In this document: positions 49,440-57,285 of the stretch, in pieces
How positions within the stretch are numbered: the first letter of the stretch is position 1
How the letters are laid out: the number at the start of each line of letters is the position of its first letter
Assembly (NCBI RefSeq): GCF_023023025.1
Contig: NZ_CP095481.1
Coordinates: 9,499,001-9,563,000 of the forward strand
DNA: 64,000 nt
Direction of reading: 5' to 3'
Source: Amycolatopsis sp. WQ 127309
GTDB lineage: Bacteria; Actinomycetota; Actinomycetes; Mycobacteriales; Pseudonocardiaceae
Translations under genes and position numbers: made by a program
The notes under the pieces: generated by a model
Seen by the model: only the letters and a program-made list of their open reading frames with translations
What the model was told of the DNA's origin: nothing
The model's database searches: none

Positions 49440-50363
49440 TCAGAGGGCGGACCGGTGGGCCGGACGCGTTCCCGCGTCCGCGACCTGCTCCGCGGTCGCA
49501 CGGGCCGCCGCGTCGAGCAGGACCGAGAACCGGGGGTCGGTGCGGATCTCGCGGTGCCAGGCGACCTGTGTGAAGACCTGGAACGGCGCGGTCCACGGCA
49601 CCTCGACCAGCCGGCCCTCGGCCAGCTCGGTGGCGACGCTGAGCCGGGGCAGCAGCGCGATACCCAGCCCCGCGGTCAGCGCGTGCTTCACCGCGTCGAT
49701 CGAGCCGAAGGACAGCGACCGGATCCGGCCGTCGGCGGCATCGCTCAGCGTCCGCTCGAACAGGCGCTGGTAGCCGCTGTCCCGGTGCGCGCACAGCAGC
49801 GGGTACTTCGCCAGCCGCGAGGTCGGCACCGGCTCCCGGCCGAGCGGGCCGTCCGGGCCGGTGACCACCACGAGCGGCTCCGGGCACAGCAGGGTCGAAT
49901 CGGCCTTCGGCGAGGACTTGCAGACGTCGATGAAGAACGCGCAGTCGACGTCGGAGTCGCCGATCCGACTCCACGGGTCCTCCTCCATCGGCCGGATCTC
50001 CAGCGCCAGCTCCGGGTGCCGCCGGTACAGGTACTCGATGATCGGCACCAGCCGGTAGGAGGCGAGCCCGCTGTCGGCGCCGACGCTCAGCGCGTCCCCG
50101 GAAGCGGCGCCCTCGAGCACCGTCTCCTCCGCCATCTGGCTCAGCTTCACGATCTTGTGGGCGTAACGCCGGAACCGCTGGCCGGCGGTGGTGAGCCGGA
50201 TGAGCGCGCCGGTGCGGTGGAACAGGTCGCAGGCGAGGTCGCGCTCCAGCTTCTTGATCCGGGCGGTGACCGTCGGCTGCGCCAGGCTCAGATCGCTGGC
50301 GGCCTTGGTGAAGCTCGACTGCTCGGCCACGTTGAGGAAGGTGGTGAGGGAAGCGGTGTCCAC
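49440..50363 (-). CDS. LysR-family transcriptional regulator
   Basis: Protein of 307 residues with an N-terminal winged helix-turn-helix (TFLNVAEQSSFTKAASDLSLAQPTVTARIKKLE, about residues 8-40) and a C-terminal periplasmic-binding-protein-like sensor domain. LysR proteins respond to a pathway metabolite and bind T-N11-A palindromes. It converges on the end of the carrier-protein operon and is the nearest regulator to it, so it may control the two divergent operons around 34.9 kb. The start is a GTG only 3 nt after the stop of a small upstream reading frame. Confidence 0.92.
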   Translation of the reverse strand: MDTASLTTFLNVAEQSSFTKAASDLSLAQPTVTARIKKLERDLACDLFHRTGALIRLTTAGQRFRRYAHKIVKLSQMAEETVLEGAASGDALSVGADSGLASYRLVPIIEYLYRRHPELALEIRPMEEDPWSRIGDSDVDCAFFIDVCKSSPKADSTLLCPEPLVVVTGPDGPLGREPVPTSRLAKYPLLCAHRDSGYQRLFERTLSDAADGRIRSLSFGSIDAVKHALTAGLGIALLPRLSVATELAEGRLVEVPWTAPFQVFTQVAWHREIRTDPRFSVLLDAAARATAEQVADAGTRPAHRSAL

Positions 50364-50366
50364 AGG

Positions 50367-50456
50367 TCACCACCGATCCTGGCGAGCGGCGCTGGGGTCG
50401 ATGCCCGCGCTGCGGCGAATGGTCCCTTCATCGATCGGGGTGGATTTTCGCGGCAC
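50367..50456 (-). CDS. Possible 29-residue leader reading frame upstream of lysR
   Basis: A short frame (GTG start; sequence begins PRKSTPIDEGTIRRS and ends AARQDRW) is preceded by GGAAGAGG and stops 3 nt before the LysR start codon. It could couple translation of lysR or be an upstream regulatory peptide. It has no recognised homologue, and chance is possible. Confidence 0.3.
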   Translation of the reverse strand: MPRKSTPIDEGTIRRSAGIDPSAARQDRW

Positions 50457-51007
50457 GGCCTCTTCCCGCTCGCCGTGGTTCTGGTGAGAGGTGTCCGCCG
50501 TCAGGTGCCGGCGGCCTCTCCGGCCGGCCGTGGTGGCCGCCCTCCCGCAGTGGTCGAACTCGGTCCCGAACACGAAACCTCCTAGGTGCCGCCTACTCGC
50601 TGCCGGCACGAAACCCTTCACGACGAACGTCCCCCGATCGGCACCCTCGGCCCTTTCCGGCTCCGGGTGGCCATTCGATTATTTCGTTCATGCCCTTGCC
50701 GAAAGTCCTTGCCAGGCGGCGGGGAACGGCCTTGGCCGACGCTCACCCGCTGGTTGACCCACTTCGGATACCACCCGTAAGTGGCTGGCAAACTGCCACT
50801 ATCCGGCAGGGAAAACTGCTCGTTCTCACCCAACGTGGCCAGCTGAGGAATTTGTCCTTCACCCCAAGAGAGCAACGTCGCTCCAGTTCCCGATTCGACC
50901 GCAGGCGGCCGGAGCAGTCCCTTTCCGACCAGCGGGTTCACGGACGCCCGGTGGTCGATCTTGCACTTTTAGGAATTGTTCGCACGCACGCGCCCGGCGA
51001 CGACGGA
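50457..51007. other. 550-bp region without a clear gene
   Basis: No frame here has a convincing ribosome-binding site and protein-like composition. It includes an imperfect cruciform: CGGATA (50765-50770) and AGTGGC (50780-50785) against GCCACTATCCG (50795-50805). The region around 50940-51000 lies just past the azlD stop. Regulatory content is possible but unproven. Confidence 0.5.
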
Positions 51008-51328
51008 TCAGCCGAGCACCAGGCGCAGCAGAGCGCTCACGACGGCGGCGCCGATCATCGCGGTCAGGATGGACCGCTTGGTGGCCAGCAGGGCCACGCC
51101 GACGCCGACGCCCGCCAGCGCGGTGAGCGTTCGCATCGAGGACACGTCACCCGAGGCCGGCCACAGCAAGGTGACCACCAGCCCGGCCATGAGAGCCGGA
51201 GTCGCGCAGGTCAGCGCGTTGCGCAGCCAGGCGGGCAGTTCCCGCCCACCGGCGGCCAGCGGCACCACGACCCGCAACGTGAGCGCGGTGACGCCGAGCG
51301 CCAGCACGATCACCCATTGGTACGTCAT
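51008..51328 (-). CDS. azlD: AzlD-like branched-chain amino-acid transport subunit
   Basis: Integral membrane protein of 106 residues with about four hydrophobic helices and the family pattern LALGVTALTLRVVVPL, LPAWLRNALTCATPALMAGLVV. AzlD works with AzlC to export branched-chain amino acids or analogues. The ATG overlaps the azlC stop by 4 nt (ATGA); the longer frame upstream merely shadows azlC. Confidence 0.88.
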   Translation of the reverse strand: MTYQWVIVLALGVTALTLRVVVPLAAGGRELPAWLRNALTCATPALMAGLVVTLLWPASGDVSSMRTLTALAGVGVGVALLATKRSILTAMIGAAVVSALLRLVLG

Positions 51329-52008
51329 CGCCGCACCCCCAGAGCCGCCCCCGCCACGGCACCGGCCGCCCCGGCCACCAGCACCGGGATACCCGGCGGG
51401 GCCCAGGAGACCAGCGCGGCCGCGACGAGGACGCCGAGGCCGGCCAGGACCCACGCGCGCGTGGTCTTCAGGTGCGAGCGCAGCAGGCCGAGGAAGAACA
51501 CCGGGTAGGCGGCGTCCAGCCCCAGCCGTCCCGGGTCGCCGATGGCGTCGCCGAGGACGGCGCCCAGCGCGGTCCCGGCGGTCCAGCCGCACAGGCACAA
51601 CGCGCCGGCCACCCGCAGCGTGCGCAGGTCGTAGCGCCCCTCACCGCGGTGGGCGATCGCCCAGGAGCCGTCGGTGATCAGCAGCGCCGTCCCGGCCCGC
51701 GACCACGCGGACCCGGTCAGCGCCGGAGCGATCGTGGTGCCCATCAGCAGGTAACGCGCGTTGAGCGCCGCCGCCGCGCCGATCACGGCCCAGACCGAGC
51801 CGTGCTGGCCGATGACGGCGACCGCGCCGTACTGGGCGCTACCGGAGAACACCAGCAGCGACATGGCCACCGGGGCCAGCACGCCCATCCCGACCGAGGC
51901 CGCGAGCGCGCCGAACGCCATGCCGTCCGCCAGATCGGCCGCGGCCACCGGCAGCACCGGGCGCACGACCCGGGCCGGGGAGCGGGGTTCAGTGGTGGTT
52001 TCGGTCAC
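51325..52008 (-). CDS. azlC: AzlC-like branched-chain amino-acid export permease
   Basis: Integral membrane protein of 227 residues with the AzlC signatures ADLADGMAFGALAASVGMG, LVFSGSAQYGAVAV, NARYLLMG and a late AYPVFFLGLL helix. With AzlD it exports branched-chain amino acids; in Bacillus its overproduction gives resistance to azaleucine. The GTG start follows GAGGAGATGAG. It is divergent from a CGNR regulator across a gap containing repeated TGGTAAC words. Confidence 0.9.
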   Translation of the reverse strand: MTETTTEPRSPARVVRPVLPVAAADLADGMAFGALAASVGMGVLAPVAMSLLVFSGSAQYGAVAVIGQHGSVWAVIGAAAALNARYLLMGTTIAPALTGSAWSRAGTALLITDGSWAIAHRGEGRYDLRTLRVAGALCLCGWTAGTALGAVLGDAIGDPGRLGLDAAYPVFFLGLLRSHLKTTRAWVLAGLGVLVAAALVSWAPPGIPVLVAGAAGAVAGAALGVRR

Positions 52009-52043
52009 GACAGCTCATCTCCTCGGACTCGTCACGAGTTGAC

Positions 52044-52071
52044 GTTACCAGCAAAGCCGAGTGTTGGTAAC
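52044..52071. promoter_or_regulatory. Inverted-repeat operator candidate between azlC and the CGNR gene
   Basis: GTTACCA (52044-52050) and TGGTAAC (52065-52071) form a perfect 7-bp inverted repeat with a 14-nt spacer. A third copy, TGGTAAC at 52141-52147, abuts the start codon of the CGNR gene. This suggests autoregulation and control of azlCD by the CGNR protein. Confidence 0.5.
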
Positions 52072-52131
52072 CTGAGCGGGTGACCGTACCGCCCTGCAAG
52101 ACATCTCCGCCCCCACCTGTAACTCACACGG

Positions 52132-52137
52132 CGATAA
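52132..52137 (+). promoter_or_regulatory. Candidate -10 element for a leaderless CGNR transcript
   Basis: GATAAT lies 10 nt before the GTG at 52148, so transcription would begin at or next to the start codon. No Shine-Dalgarno is present. No good -35 was found. Confidence 0.4.
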
Positions 52138-52147
52138 TGCTGGTAAC

Positions 52148-52711
52148 GTGCCTGCCATGGTTCCCCGTCCCGCCGCACCACCTCCGCTCGGCGTGGTCCA
52201 GCGCCTGGTCAACACCCGCGAACTGCTGGAGGACCGGGACGACCTGAGCACCCCGGCCGGCCTGGTGACGTGGGCGGATTCCGAAGGCCTGCCGTGCCCG
52301 GCCCGGCCGACGGAGGCGGACCTGACCCGCGTACGCCGCCTCCGGGAGGCCCTGCGGCAGCTGCTGGGCGCCCCCGAGGGCACACCGGCCGCGGTGAGCG
52401 CGTTGAACGGCGAACTGGCCCGCACCGGCACCCGCCCCCTCCTGCAGATCGACCCACCCGGCGCGGAGTTCGTCGGCGACGACGCCACCGCCCTGGACAC
52501 GGCGATCACCCGGGTGCTCGCCACCGTCGTCACCACCCGCCTGGACGGTTCCCTGCGCCGCCTGAAGACCTGCGCCGCGGAAGACTGCTTGTGGGCCTTC
52601 TACGACCGCTCCCCCAACGCGGTCAGCCGCTGGTGCGAGACGTCGGTCTGCGGCGCCCGGCACAAGATGCGCGCCTACCGGGCCCGCCAGGCCGCGGGCA
52701 CCTCGGGCTGA
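52148..52711 (+). CDS. CGNR zinc-finger (ABATE-domain) transcriptional regulator
   Basis: Protein of 187 residues. The N-terminal ABATE-like domain begins VVQRLVNTRELLEDRDDL; a C-terminal zinc finger has paired cysteines in LKTCAAEDCLWAFYD and WCETSVCGARHKMRAYR, where the CGNR tetrapeptide is replaced by CGAR. Such proteins are thought to be DNA-binding regulators in actinomycetes. The GTG at 52148 was chosen because of the -10 hexamer 10 nt upstream; an ATG at 52157 in frame is the alternative. Confidence 0.87.
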   Translation: MPAMVPRPAAPPPLGVVQRLVNTRELLEDRDDLSTPAGLVTWADSEGLPCPARPTEADLTRVRRLREALRQLLGAPEGTPAAVSALNGELARTGTRPLLQIDPPGAEFVGDDATALDTAITRVLATVVTTRLDGSLRRLKTCAAEDCLWAFYDRSPNAVSRWCETSVCGARHKMRAYRARQAAGTSG

Positions 52712-53013
52712 GCCCGCCCGATGTCGTGAGAGCCGGGTAAGACGCCCGGCGGATACCGCTTACGCCACCGGCAAAACCGCTCCACGACCGGAGATCCGGC
52801 GTTCACCGCAGCCGGAATCCGCGACGCGCCTCCAGCCTTTCCCGGACCGGGTCCGGGAAAGGCCGTCAGCAAGGCCGGAAGTGTGACCGGCGAGCATTTC
52901 TCGCGCATTCCCCTGACGCGCCCACGACAGCCGAACACATATCGGTCCGTCAGAAAATTTCCGTCAGCCACTCGAAAGAGTTACCGTGAGAGTGACCTGG
53001 AGGGAGCGGACCC
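52712..53013. other. Intergenic region before the GH3 gene
   Basis: About 300 bp without a supported gene. It contains the terminator palindrome listed separately and, near its end, AGGGAGCGGA, the ribosome-binding site of the GH3 gene. Confidence 0.5.
52835..52863 (+). terminator. 29-nt perfect palindrome, likely terminator of the CGNR gene
   Basis: Two 14-nt arms (52835-52848 and 52850-52863) are exactly complementary around a single G; the RNA would fold as a stem of about 10 bp or more with a small loop. It lies 124 nt after the CGNR stop. Confidence 0.55.
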
Positions 53014-54111
53014 ATGACCCGTGTGACGCGCAGGAGGACTTTGCCGGCCCTGGTCGCCGTGGTGGCGCTGGCGGGCGCCATGGGCGCCGCTCCCGGGGCA
53101 GCCGGCCTGACGCCCCGGCAGCTCGCCGGCCAGCGGGTGATCTACTCCTACCCCGGCCTCACACCACCGGACGCGCTCCTGCAGCGCATCCGGGCCGGCG
53201 AAGCGGGCGGCGTCATCTTCTTCGGCGAGAACGTCCAGAGCAGCCAGCAGATCGCCGGCGTCGTGCGGCAGCTGCGCGCCGCGTCGGCGCAGAGCCCGGT
53301 GTCCCGGCCGCTGCTGCTGATGACCGACCAGGAGGGCGGCCAGGTGCGCCGGCTGCCGGGCGAGCCCGCCCTGTCGGAGAAGCAGGTCGGGCAGGCGGCC
53401 GATCCGGTGGCCGCCGCGACCGCCGCCGGCACCGGCGCGGGCCGCACCCTGACCGCGGCCGGGATGAACGTCAACCTGGCGCCGGTGCTGGACGTCTACC
53501 GCCAGGCCGGCGACTTCATCGACCGGTACGGCCGCTCCTACAGCAACGACCCGGCGGTCGCCGGGCGCCTCGGTGCCGCGGCCGTCACCGCGCAGCAGGC
53601 CACCGGCGTCGCGGCGACGGCCAAGCACTTCCCCGGCCTGGGTTCGGCCCCGGCGAGCGCGAACACCGACGTGGCCCCGGTGACGCTGACCGTGCCGCTG
53701 ACCGAGCTGCGCGCGAAGGACGAAGCGCCCTACCCGACGGCGATCCGGGCCGCGGTCGACCTCGTGATGCTGTCCTGGGCCGTCTACCCGGCACTCGACG
53801 CCGGACGCCCGGCCGGGCTCTCCCCGGTCGTCGTCCGCCAGGAACTGCGGCAGCGCACCGGTTTCTCCGGCGTCACCATCACCGACGCGCTGGAAGCCGG
53901 GGCCCTGAACGGCTACGGGACCACCGGCAACCGCGCGGTGCTGGCGGCCGGCGCGGGAACGGACCTGATCCTGGCCTCGGCCCGCGACGTCGCCCAGGGC
54001 GACAGCGCCGCCGACGCGCTGGCCGCCGCCCTGGGCAACGGCACCCTGCCGAGCGCGGACTTCACGGCCTCGATCGACCGGATCTCCGCCCTGCGGAGCC
54101 GGTTGCCCTGA
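53014..54111 (+). CDS. Secreted glycoside hydrolase family 3 beta-N-acetylhexosaminidase (NagZ-like)
   Basis: Protein of 365 residues with a signal peptide (TRRRTLPALVAVVALAGAMGA, likely cleaved near residue 31). The catalytic GH3 barrel shows LLLMTDQEGGQVRRL, the NagZ motif KHFPGLGS (residues ~205-212) and the nucleophile Asp in GVTITDALEAG. It lacks the second domain of two-domain GH3 beta-glucosidases, as NagZ does. It probably trims N-acetylglucosamine from cell-wall muropeptides or chitin fragments outside the membrane. GGAGGGAGCGGA precedes the ATG. Confidence 0.93.
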   Translation: MTRVTRRRTLPALVAVVALAGAMGAAPGAAGLTPRQLAGQRVIYSYPGLTPPDALLQRIRAGEAGGVIFFGENVQSSQQIAGVVRQLRAASAQSPVSRPLLLMTDQEGGQVRRLPGEPALSEKQVGQAADPVAAATAAGTGAGRTLTAAGMNVNLAPVLDVYRQAGDFIDRYGRSYSNDPAVAGRLGAAAVTAQQATGVAATAKHFPGLGSAPASANTDVAPVTLTVPLTELRAKDEAPYPTAIRAAVDLVMLSWAVYPALDAGRPAGLSPVVVRQELRQRTGFSGVTITDALEAGALNGYGTTGNRAVLAAGAGTDLILASARDVAQGDSAADALAAALGNGTLPSADFTASIDRISALRSRLP

Positions 54112-54176
54112 CGCCGCCGGGGCGTCACCGGACCGAGCGATCCCGGCCGGCCGGTCCGCGTGGCACCATGATCGTC

Positions 54177-54347
54177 ATGGATGAGTTCGAGGTGGGCGAG
54201 ACCGTCCGGATCACCGGCCGGACGATGACCGGGAACGTCGGCACGGTCGTCCACTTCGACGGCAAGCGCGACAAGTACCTGGTGCGCGTCGGCGCGGTCA
54301 CCCAGAACTACTTCCCGGCGGCGGAGCTGGAGCGGTTCTCCGGCTAG
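54177..54347 (+). CDS. Small KOW/SH3-barrel-like protein
   Basis: Protein of 56 residues consisting of one small beta-barrel: VGETVRITGRTMTGNVGTVVHFDGKRDKYLVRVG is the KOW-like core. No enzyme motif is present; such proteins often bind nucleic acid or act as accessory barrels. An ATG at 54168 in frame would add three residues, and neither start has a strong Shine-Dalgarno. Confidence 0.72.
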   Translation: MDEFEVGETVRITGRTMTGNVGTVVHFDGKRDKYLVRVGAVTQNYFPAAELERFSG

Positions 54348-54687
54348 CGTTTCCCGCTCGTCACACGCGGACAGCGCGTGACAACGGCCGATCTGCAATT
54401 TGCTGAATGCATATCGCCGCGATAAGTCTCGCCCGCACTTCGCTTCCGCTCGGAAAACGAATGCCGGACCAGGTCATCGGACAGGCGAACAAGTCACAAA
54501 GCCGCGCCGCCCTGACTCCCGGAAGAATTAATCAGATTGCTCCGAACGGGCGTACTCATCACCGCCGCGGACACATAACGTCACCTGCCTACGCAACGGA
54601 CTGCCACTACGCGACGCAAGCCTTCGCGCCCCGGGCACGTCGATTGCCGCACTCGCACGTGATCGCCCGACAGGAGAACCCCTTTTC
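54348..54687. other. Intergenic region before the roadblock pair
   Basis: A 340-bp stretch, markedly more A+T-rich than its neighbours between about 54400 and 54560, as expected for a promoter region. No gene is supported; the only structured element seen is the hairpin at its left end. Confidence 0.5.
54360..54382 (+). terminator. Hairpin after the KOW gene
   Basis: GTCACACGC (54360-54368) pairs with GCGCGTGAC (54374-54382) with one mismatch around loop GGACA, 12 nt after the stop codon. Confidence 0.4.
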
Positions 54688-55056
54688 ATGACGATCGACC
54701 TGGCGTTGAAAGAAGCGATGAGCATTCCCGGCGCCGTCGGCGCGACACTCGTCGACTACGAGAGCGGGATGTCGCTCGGTTCGGCGGGCGGTGGTGACTG
54801 GCTCGACCTGGACGTCGCCGCGGCCGGCAACACCGAGGTCGTCCGCGCGAAGCTGCGCGTGATGGCCTCCCTCGGGCTCGACGACGCCATCGAGGACATC
54901 CTCATCACGCTCCACCGCCAGTACCACGTGATCCGGCCGCTGTCGGCCCGCGGCAACTCGACGCTGTTCCTCTACCTCGTGCTGGACCGCGAACGCGCGA
55001 ACCTCGCGCTCGCCCGGCACAGCCTCAAGCGCATCGAGATCAGCCTTTCCGTATGA
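54688..55056 (+). CDS. Roadblock/LC7-domain-like protein (first of a pair)
   Basis: Protein of 122 residues with a single roadblock-like alpha/beta fold: DLALKEAMSIPGAVGATLVDYESGMSLGSAGG, then a helix around EVVRAKLRVMASLGLDDAIEDILITL and the C-terminal strand FLYLVLDRERANLALARHSLKRIE. Actinomycete roadblock proteins regulate small Ras-like GTPases. The ATG follows AGGAGAACCCC and the gene overlaps the next by 4 nt. Confidence 0.72.
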   Translation: MTIDLALKEAMSIPGAVGATLVDYESGMSLGSAGGGDWLDLDVAAAGNTEVVRAKLRVMASLGLDDAIEDILITLHRQYHVIRPLSARGNSTLFLYLVLDRERANLALARHSLKRIEISLSV

Positions 55057-55565
55057 GCGGTACCGACATCCACAGCCAGCACTTCAGAGCGCCGCTGCCG
55101 ATCCGCAAACCGTCCACCGGGACCACGAGCCCACCGCCGGAACGGGCGGTCACGAGCCCACCGCCCGACTCGGGCCGCACCCTCGAGGTGCTGCGCACGA
55201 TCCGGGGCCAGGTCGACCAGGTCGCCGGGCTGCTCATGGCCACCCACGACGGCCTGGTCCTCGCCGACGACACCGACAGCGTCGAGCCCGACAGCGTGGC
55301 CGCCATGTCCGCGGCGGCCATCGGGCTCGCCGCGCAGTTCACCGCCCAGGCCGGCATCGGCGAGTCACGCTCCGCGATGTTCGAAGGCAGCTCCGGCTAC
55401 GTCTGCGTCTTCCCCGTCGAAACGTCGCTCCTGCTGGTCGTGTTCGGCCAGCCGGACATCACCATGGGGCTGTTCACCCTGGCCGCCAAGCAGGCACTGA
55501 CCCTGTTGCGGCACACCTCCCTGGCGCCCGCCGGGTCGCGCCCCGCCTGGCCGGCGCCGGAGTAG
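55053..55565 (+). CDS. Roadblock/LC7-domain-like protein (second of a pair)
   Basis: Protein of 170 residues: a disordered Pro/Thr-rich N-terminus (~1-40, with TSPPP twice), then a roadblock fold, LEVLRTIRGQVDQVAGLLMATHDGLVLADD, the AAAIGLAAQFTAQAG helix and the FPVETSLLLVVFGQPDITMGLFTLAAKQALTLL ending. The ATG overlaps the first gene (ATGA). Probably a heterodimeric GTPase regulator; no GTPase, histidine kinase or other conservon gene is next to it. Confidence 0.75.
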   Translation: MSGTDIHSQHFRAPLPIRKPSTGTTSPPPERAVTSPPPDSGRTLEVLRTIRGQVDQVAGLLMATHDGLVLADDTDSVEPDSVAAMSAAAIGLAAQFTAQAGIGESRSAMFEGSSGYVCVFPVETSLLLVVFGQPDITMGLFTLAAKQALTLLRHTSLAPAGSRPAWPAPE

Positions 55566-55573
55566 ACCGCGGC

Positions 55574-56272
55574 TCAGGACCAGGCGATCTCGCCGTCGCG
55601 GGCGACGAACCGCCCGGAGCCGGCGCCGGGCTCCTCGGTGGCCAGGCCGACGATGGCGTCGGTGCCCTCGGTGACGGTCTGCGGGCCGCTGTGGCCGTTG
55701 AGGTCGGTCGCCGTGTAACCGGGATCGGCGGCGTTGACGCGGATGCCGGGAAACGCTTTCGCGTACTGCGTGGTCAGCATCGTGAGCGCCGCCTTCGAGG
55801 CGGTGTAGAGCGGGGCGACGACCCGGGACTCGGCGCGCGCCGGGTCGTGGGTGAGCGCGAGGGAGCCCATCCCGCTGCTGACGTTGATGATCACCGGGTC
55901 CGCCGACCGGCGCAGCAGCGGCAGGAACGCGCTGGTCGTGCGGACCACGCCGGCGAGGTTGACGTCGAAGACGCCGAGGGCGTCGGCGCCGGTCAGGCCG
56001 GTGGGGTCGCCGGCCGGGCCGTGGACGCCGGCGTTGTTGACCAGCACGTCGATCGCGCCCTCGTGCGCGGCGACGTCGGCGGCCGCGGCGGCGACGGACG
56101 CGTCGTCGGTCACGTCGATGGGCACGAACCGCGCGCCGACCGCGGCGGCGGCGCGCGCGCCCGCCTCCGGGTCGCGGGCGCCGGCCAGCACGGTGTGGCC
56201 GGCCTCGACGAGGCGGCGGGCGGTCTCGCGGCCGAGGCCCTTGTTCGCTCCGGTGATGAAGGTGATCGTCAT
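55574..56272 (-). CDS. Short-chain dehydrogenase/reductase
   Basis: Protein of 232 residues with a full classical SDR set: cofactor loop TGANKGLG, NNAG, the catalytic Ser in NVSSGMGS and Tyr/Lys in YTASKAAL, and the PGYTATDLNG loop. Likely an NADP(H)-dependent oxidoreductase of unknown substrate (carbonyl reductase type). The ATG at 56272 begins exactly at the first strand of the Rossmann fold, so longer in-frame starts are unlikely. It is divergent from the XRE regulator gene, which makes co-regulation likely. Confidence 0.92.
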   Translation of the reverse strand: MTITFITGANKGLGRETARRLVEAGHTVLAGARDPEAGARAAAAVGARFVPIDVTDDASVAAAAADVAAHEGAIDVLVNNAGVHGPAGDPTGLTGADALGVFDVNLAGVVRTTSAFLPLLRRSADPVIINVSSGMGSLALTHDPARAESRVVAPLYTASKAALTMLTTQYAKAFPGIRVNAADPGYTATDLNGHSGPQTVTEGTDAIVGLATEEPGAGSGRFVARDGEIAWS

Positions 56273-56385
56273 GCGGTCGATCCTCTTCCCCGCTGCGACG
56301 GCCGGCCAGGGACGCCTCGACGGCAGGAACAGCCGTACCACCCTCGACGCCGGGTCCGGCGGCCGTGCTCGGGGAAGATGGGGGC

Positions 56386-57267
56386 ATGACCACGACACCC
56401 GGGACCGGGCTGGGCGCGATGATCCGCACCTGGCGGGATCGGCTGCCCCCGTCGGCCGCGGCGCTGCCGGTGGGCCGGGCCCGCCGCGCGGCCGGGCTGC
56501 GGCGCGAGGAGCTCGCCGACCTCGCCGGCCTGTCGGTCGACTACGTCGTGCGCCTGGAGCAGGGCCGGGCCACCACGCCGTCGGTGCAGGTGGTCGCCTC
56601 CCTCGCGCGGGCCCTGCAGCTCTCGACGCCCGAACGGGACCACCTGTACCGGCTCGCCGGCCTCACCCCGCCGGCCGGCGGCACGATCTCCGACCACATC
56701 CCGCCCGGCGTCCACCGGGTGCTCTCCCGGCTCGGCGACGTCGCGGTCGCGGTGTTCGCGGCCGACTGGCAGCTGGTCTGGTGGAACCGCGGCTGGGCCG
56801 CGCTGCTGGGCGACCCGTCGGCCGCGGAGCCCCGCCGGCGCAACTTCGCCCGCGACCGGTTCCCGCTCGGCGCGGGTCCCGCCTGCCTCGCCCAGTGGCC
56901 GGTGACCGAGCTCGACAGCGACACCACGGACCTCGCCGTCGTCGCCGACCTGCGGCGCGCCACCAGACGCTTCCCGCACGACACCCGCCTCGCCGGCCTG
57001 ATCCGCGAGCTGACCGCGGGCAACCGGCGGTTCGCGCGGCTGTGGGCCACCGGCGCCGTGGCCGCCCACCGCGAGGACGACAAGACGATCGACCACCCCT
57101 CGGTGGGACCGATCGAGGTGAACTGCGACGTGCTGGGCGGCGGCGACACCGAGCTGAAGATCGTGATCATGACCGCCGTCCCCGGCAGCCCCGCCGAGAC
57201 CAAGCTGCGCCTCGCCGCGGCCACCGGGCCACCGGTTCAGGAGCGGGCCGCACCGGCCGGGCGGTGA
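56386..57267 (+). CDS. XRE-family regulator with MmyB-like ligand-binding domain
   Basis: Protein of 293 residues. The N-terminal helix-turn-helix (GLRREELADLAGLSVDYVVRLEQGRATTPS, ~35-65) is followed by a PAS-like MmyB domain that starts around VFAADWQLVWWNRGWAALLGDPS. MmyB-type regulators in actinomycetes control antibiotic or oxidoreductase genes and bind lipid-like ligands. It often sits divergent from an SDR gene, as here (113 bp gap), so it probably controls that gene. The ATG at 56386 has GGGG upstream. Confidence 0.92.
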   Translation: MTTTPGTGLGAMIRTWRDRLPPSAAALPVGRARRAAGLRREELADLAGLSVDYVVRLEQGRATTPSVQVVASLARALQLSTPERDHLYRLAGLTPPAGGTISDHIPPGVHRVLSRLGDVAVAVFAADWQLVWWNRGWAALLGDPSAAEPRRRNFARDRFPLGAGPACLAQWPVTELDSDTTDLAVVADLRRATRRFPHDTRLAGLIRELTAGNRRFARLWATGAVAAHREDDKTIDHPSVGPIEVNCDVLGGGDTELKIVIMTAVPGSPAETKLRLAAATGPPVQERAAPAGR

Positions 57268-57285
57268 ACCCGGCCGGTGCGCACC

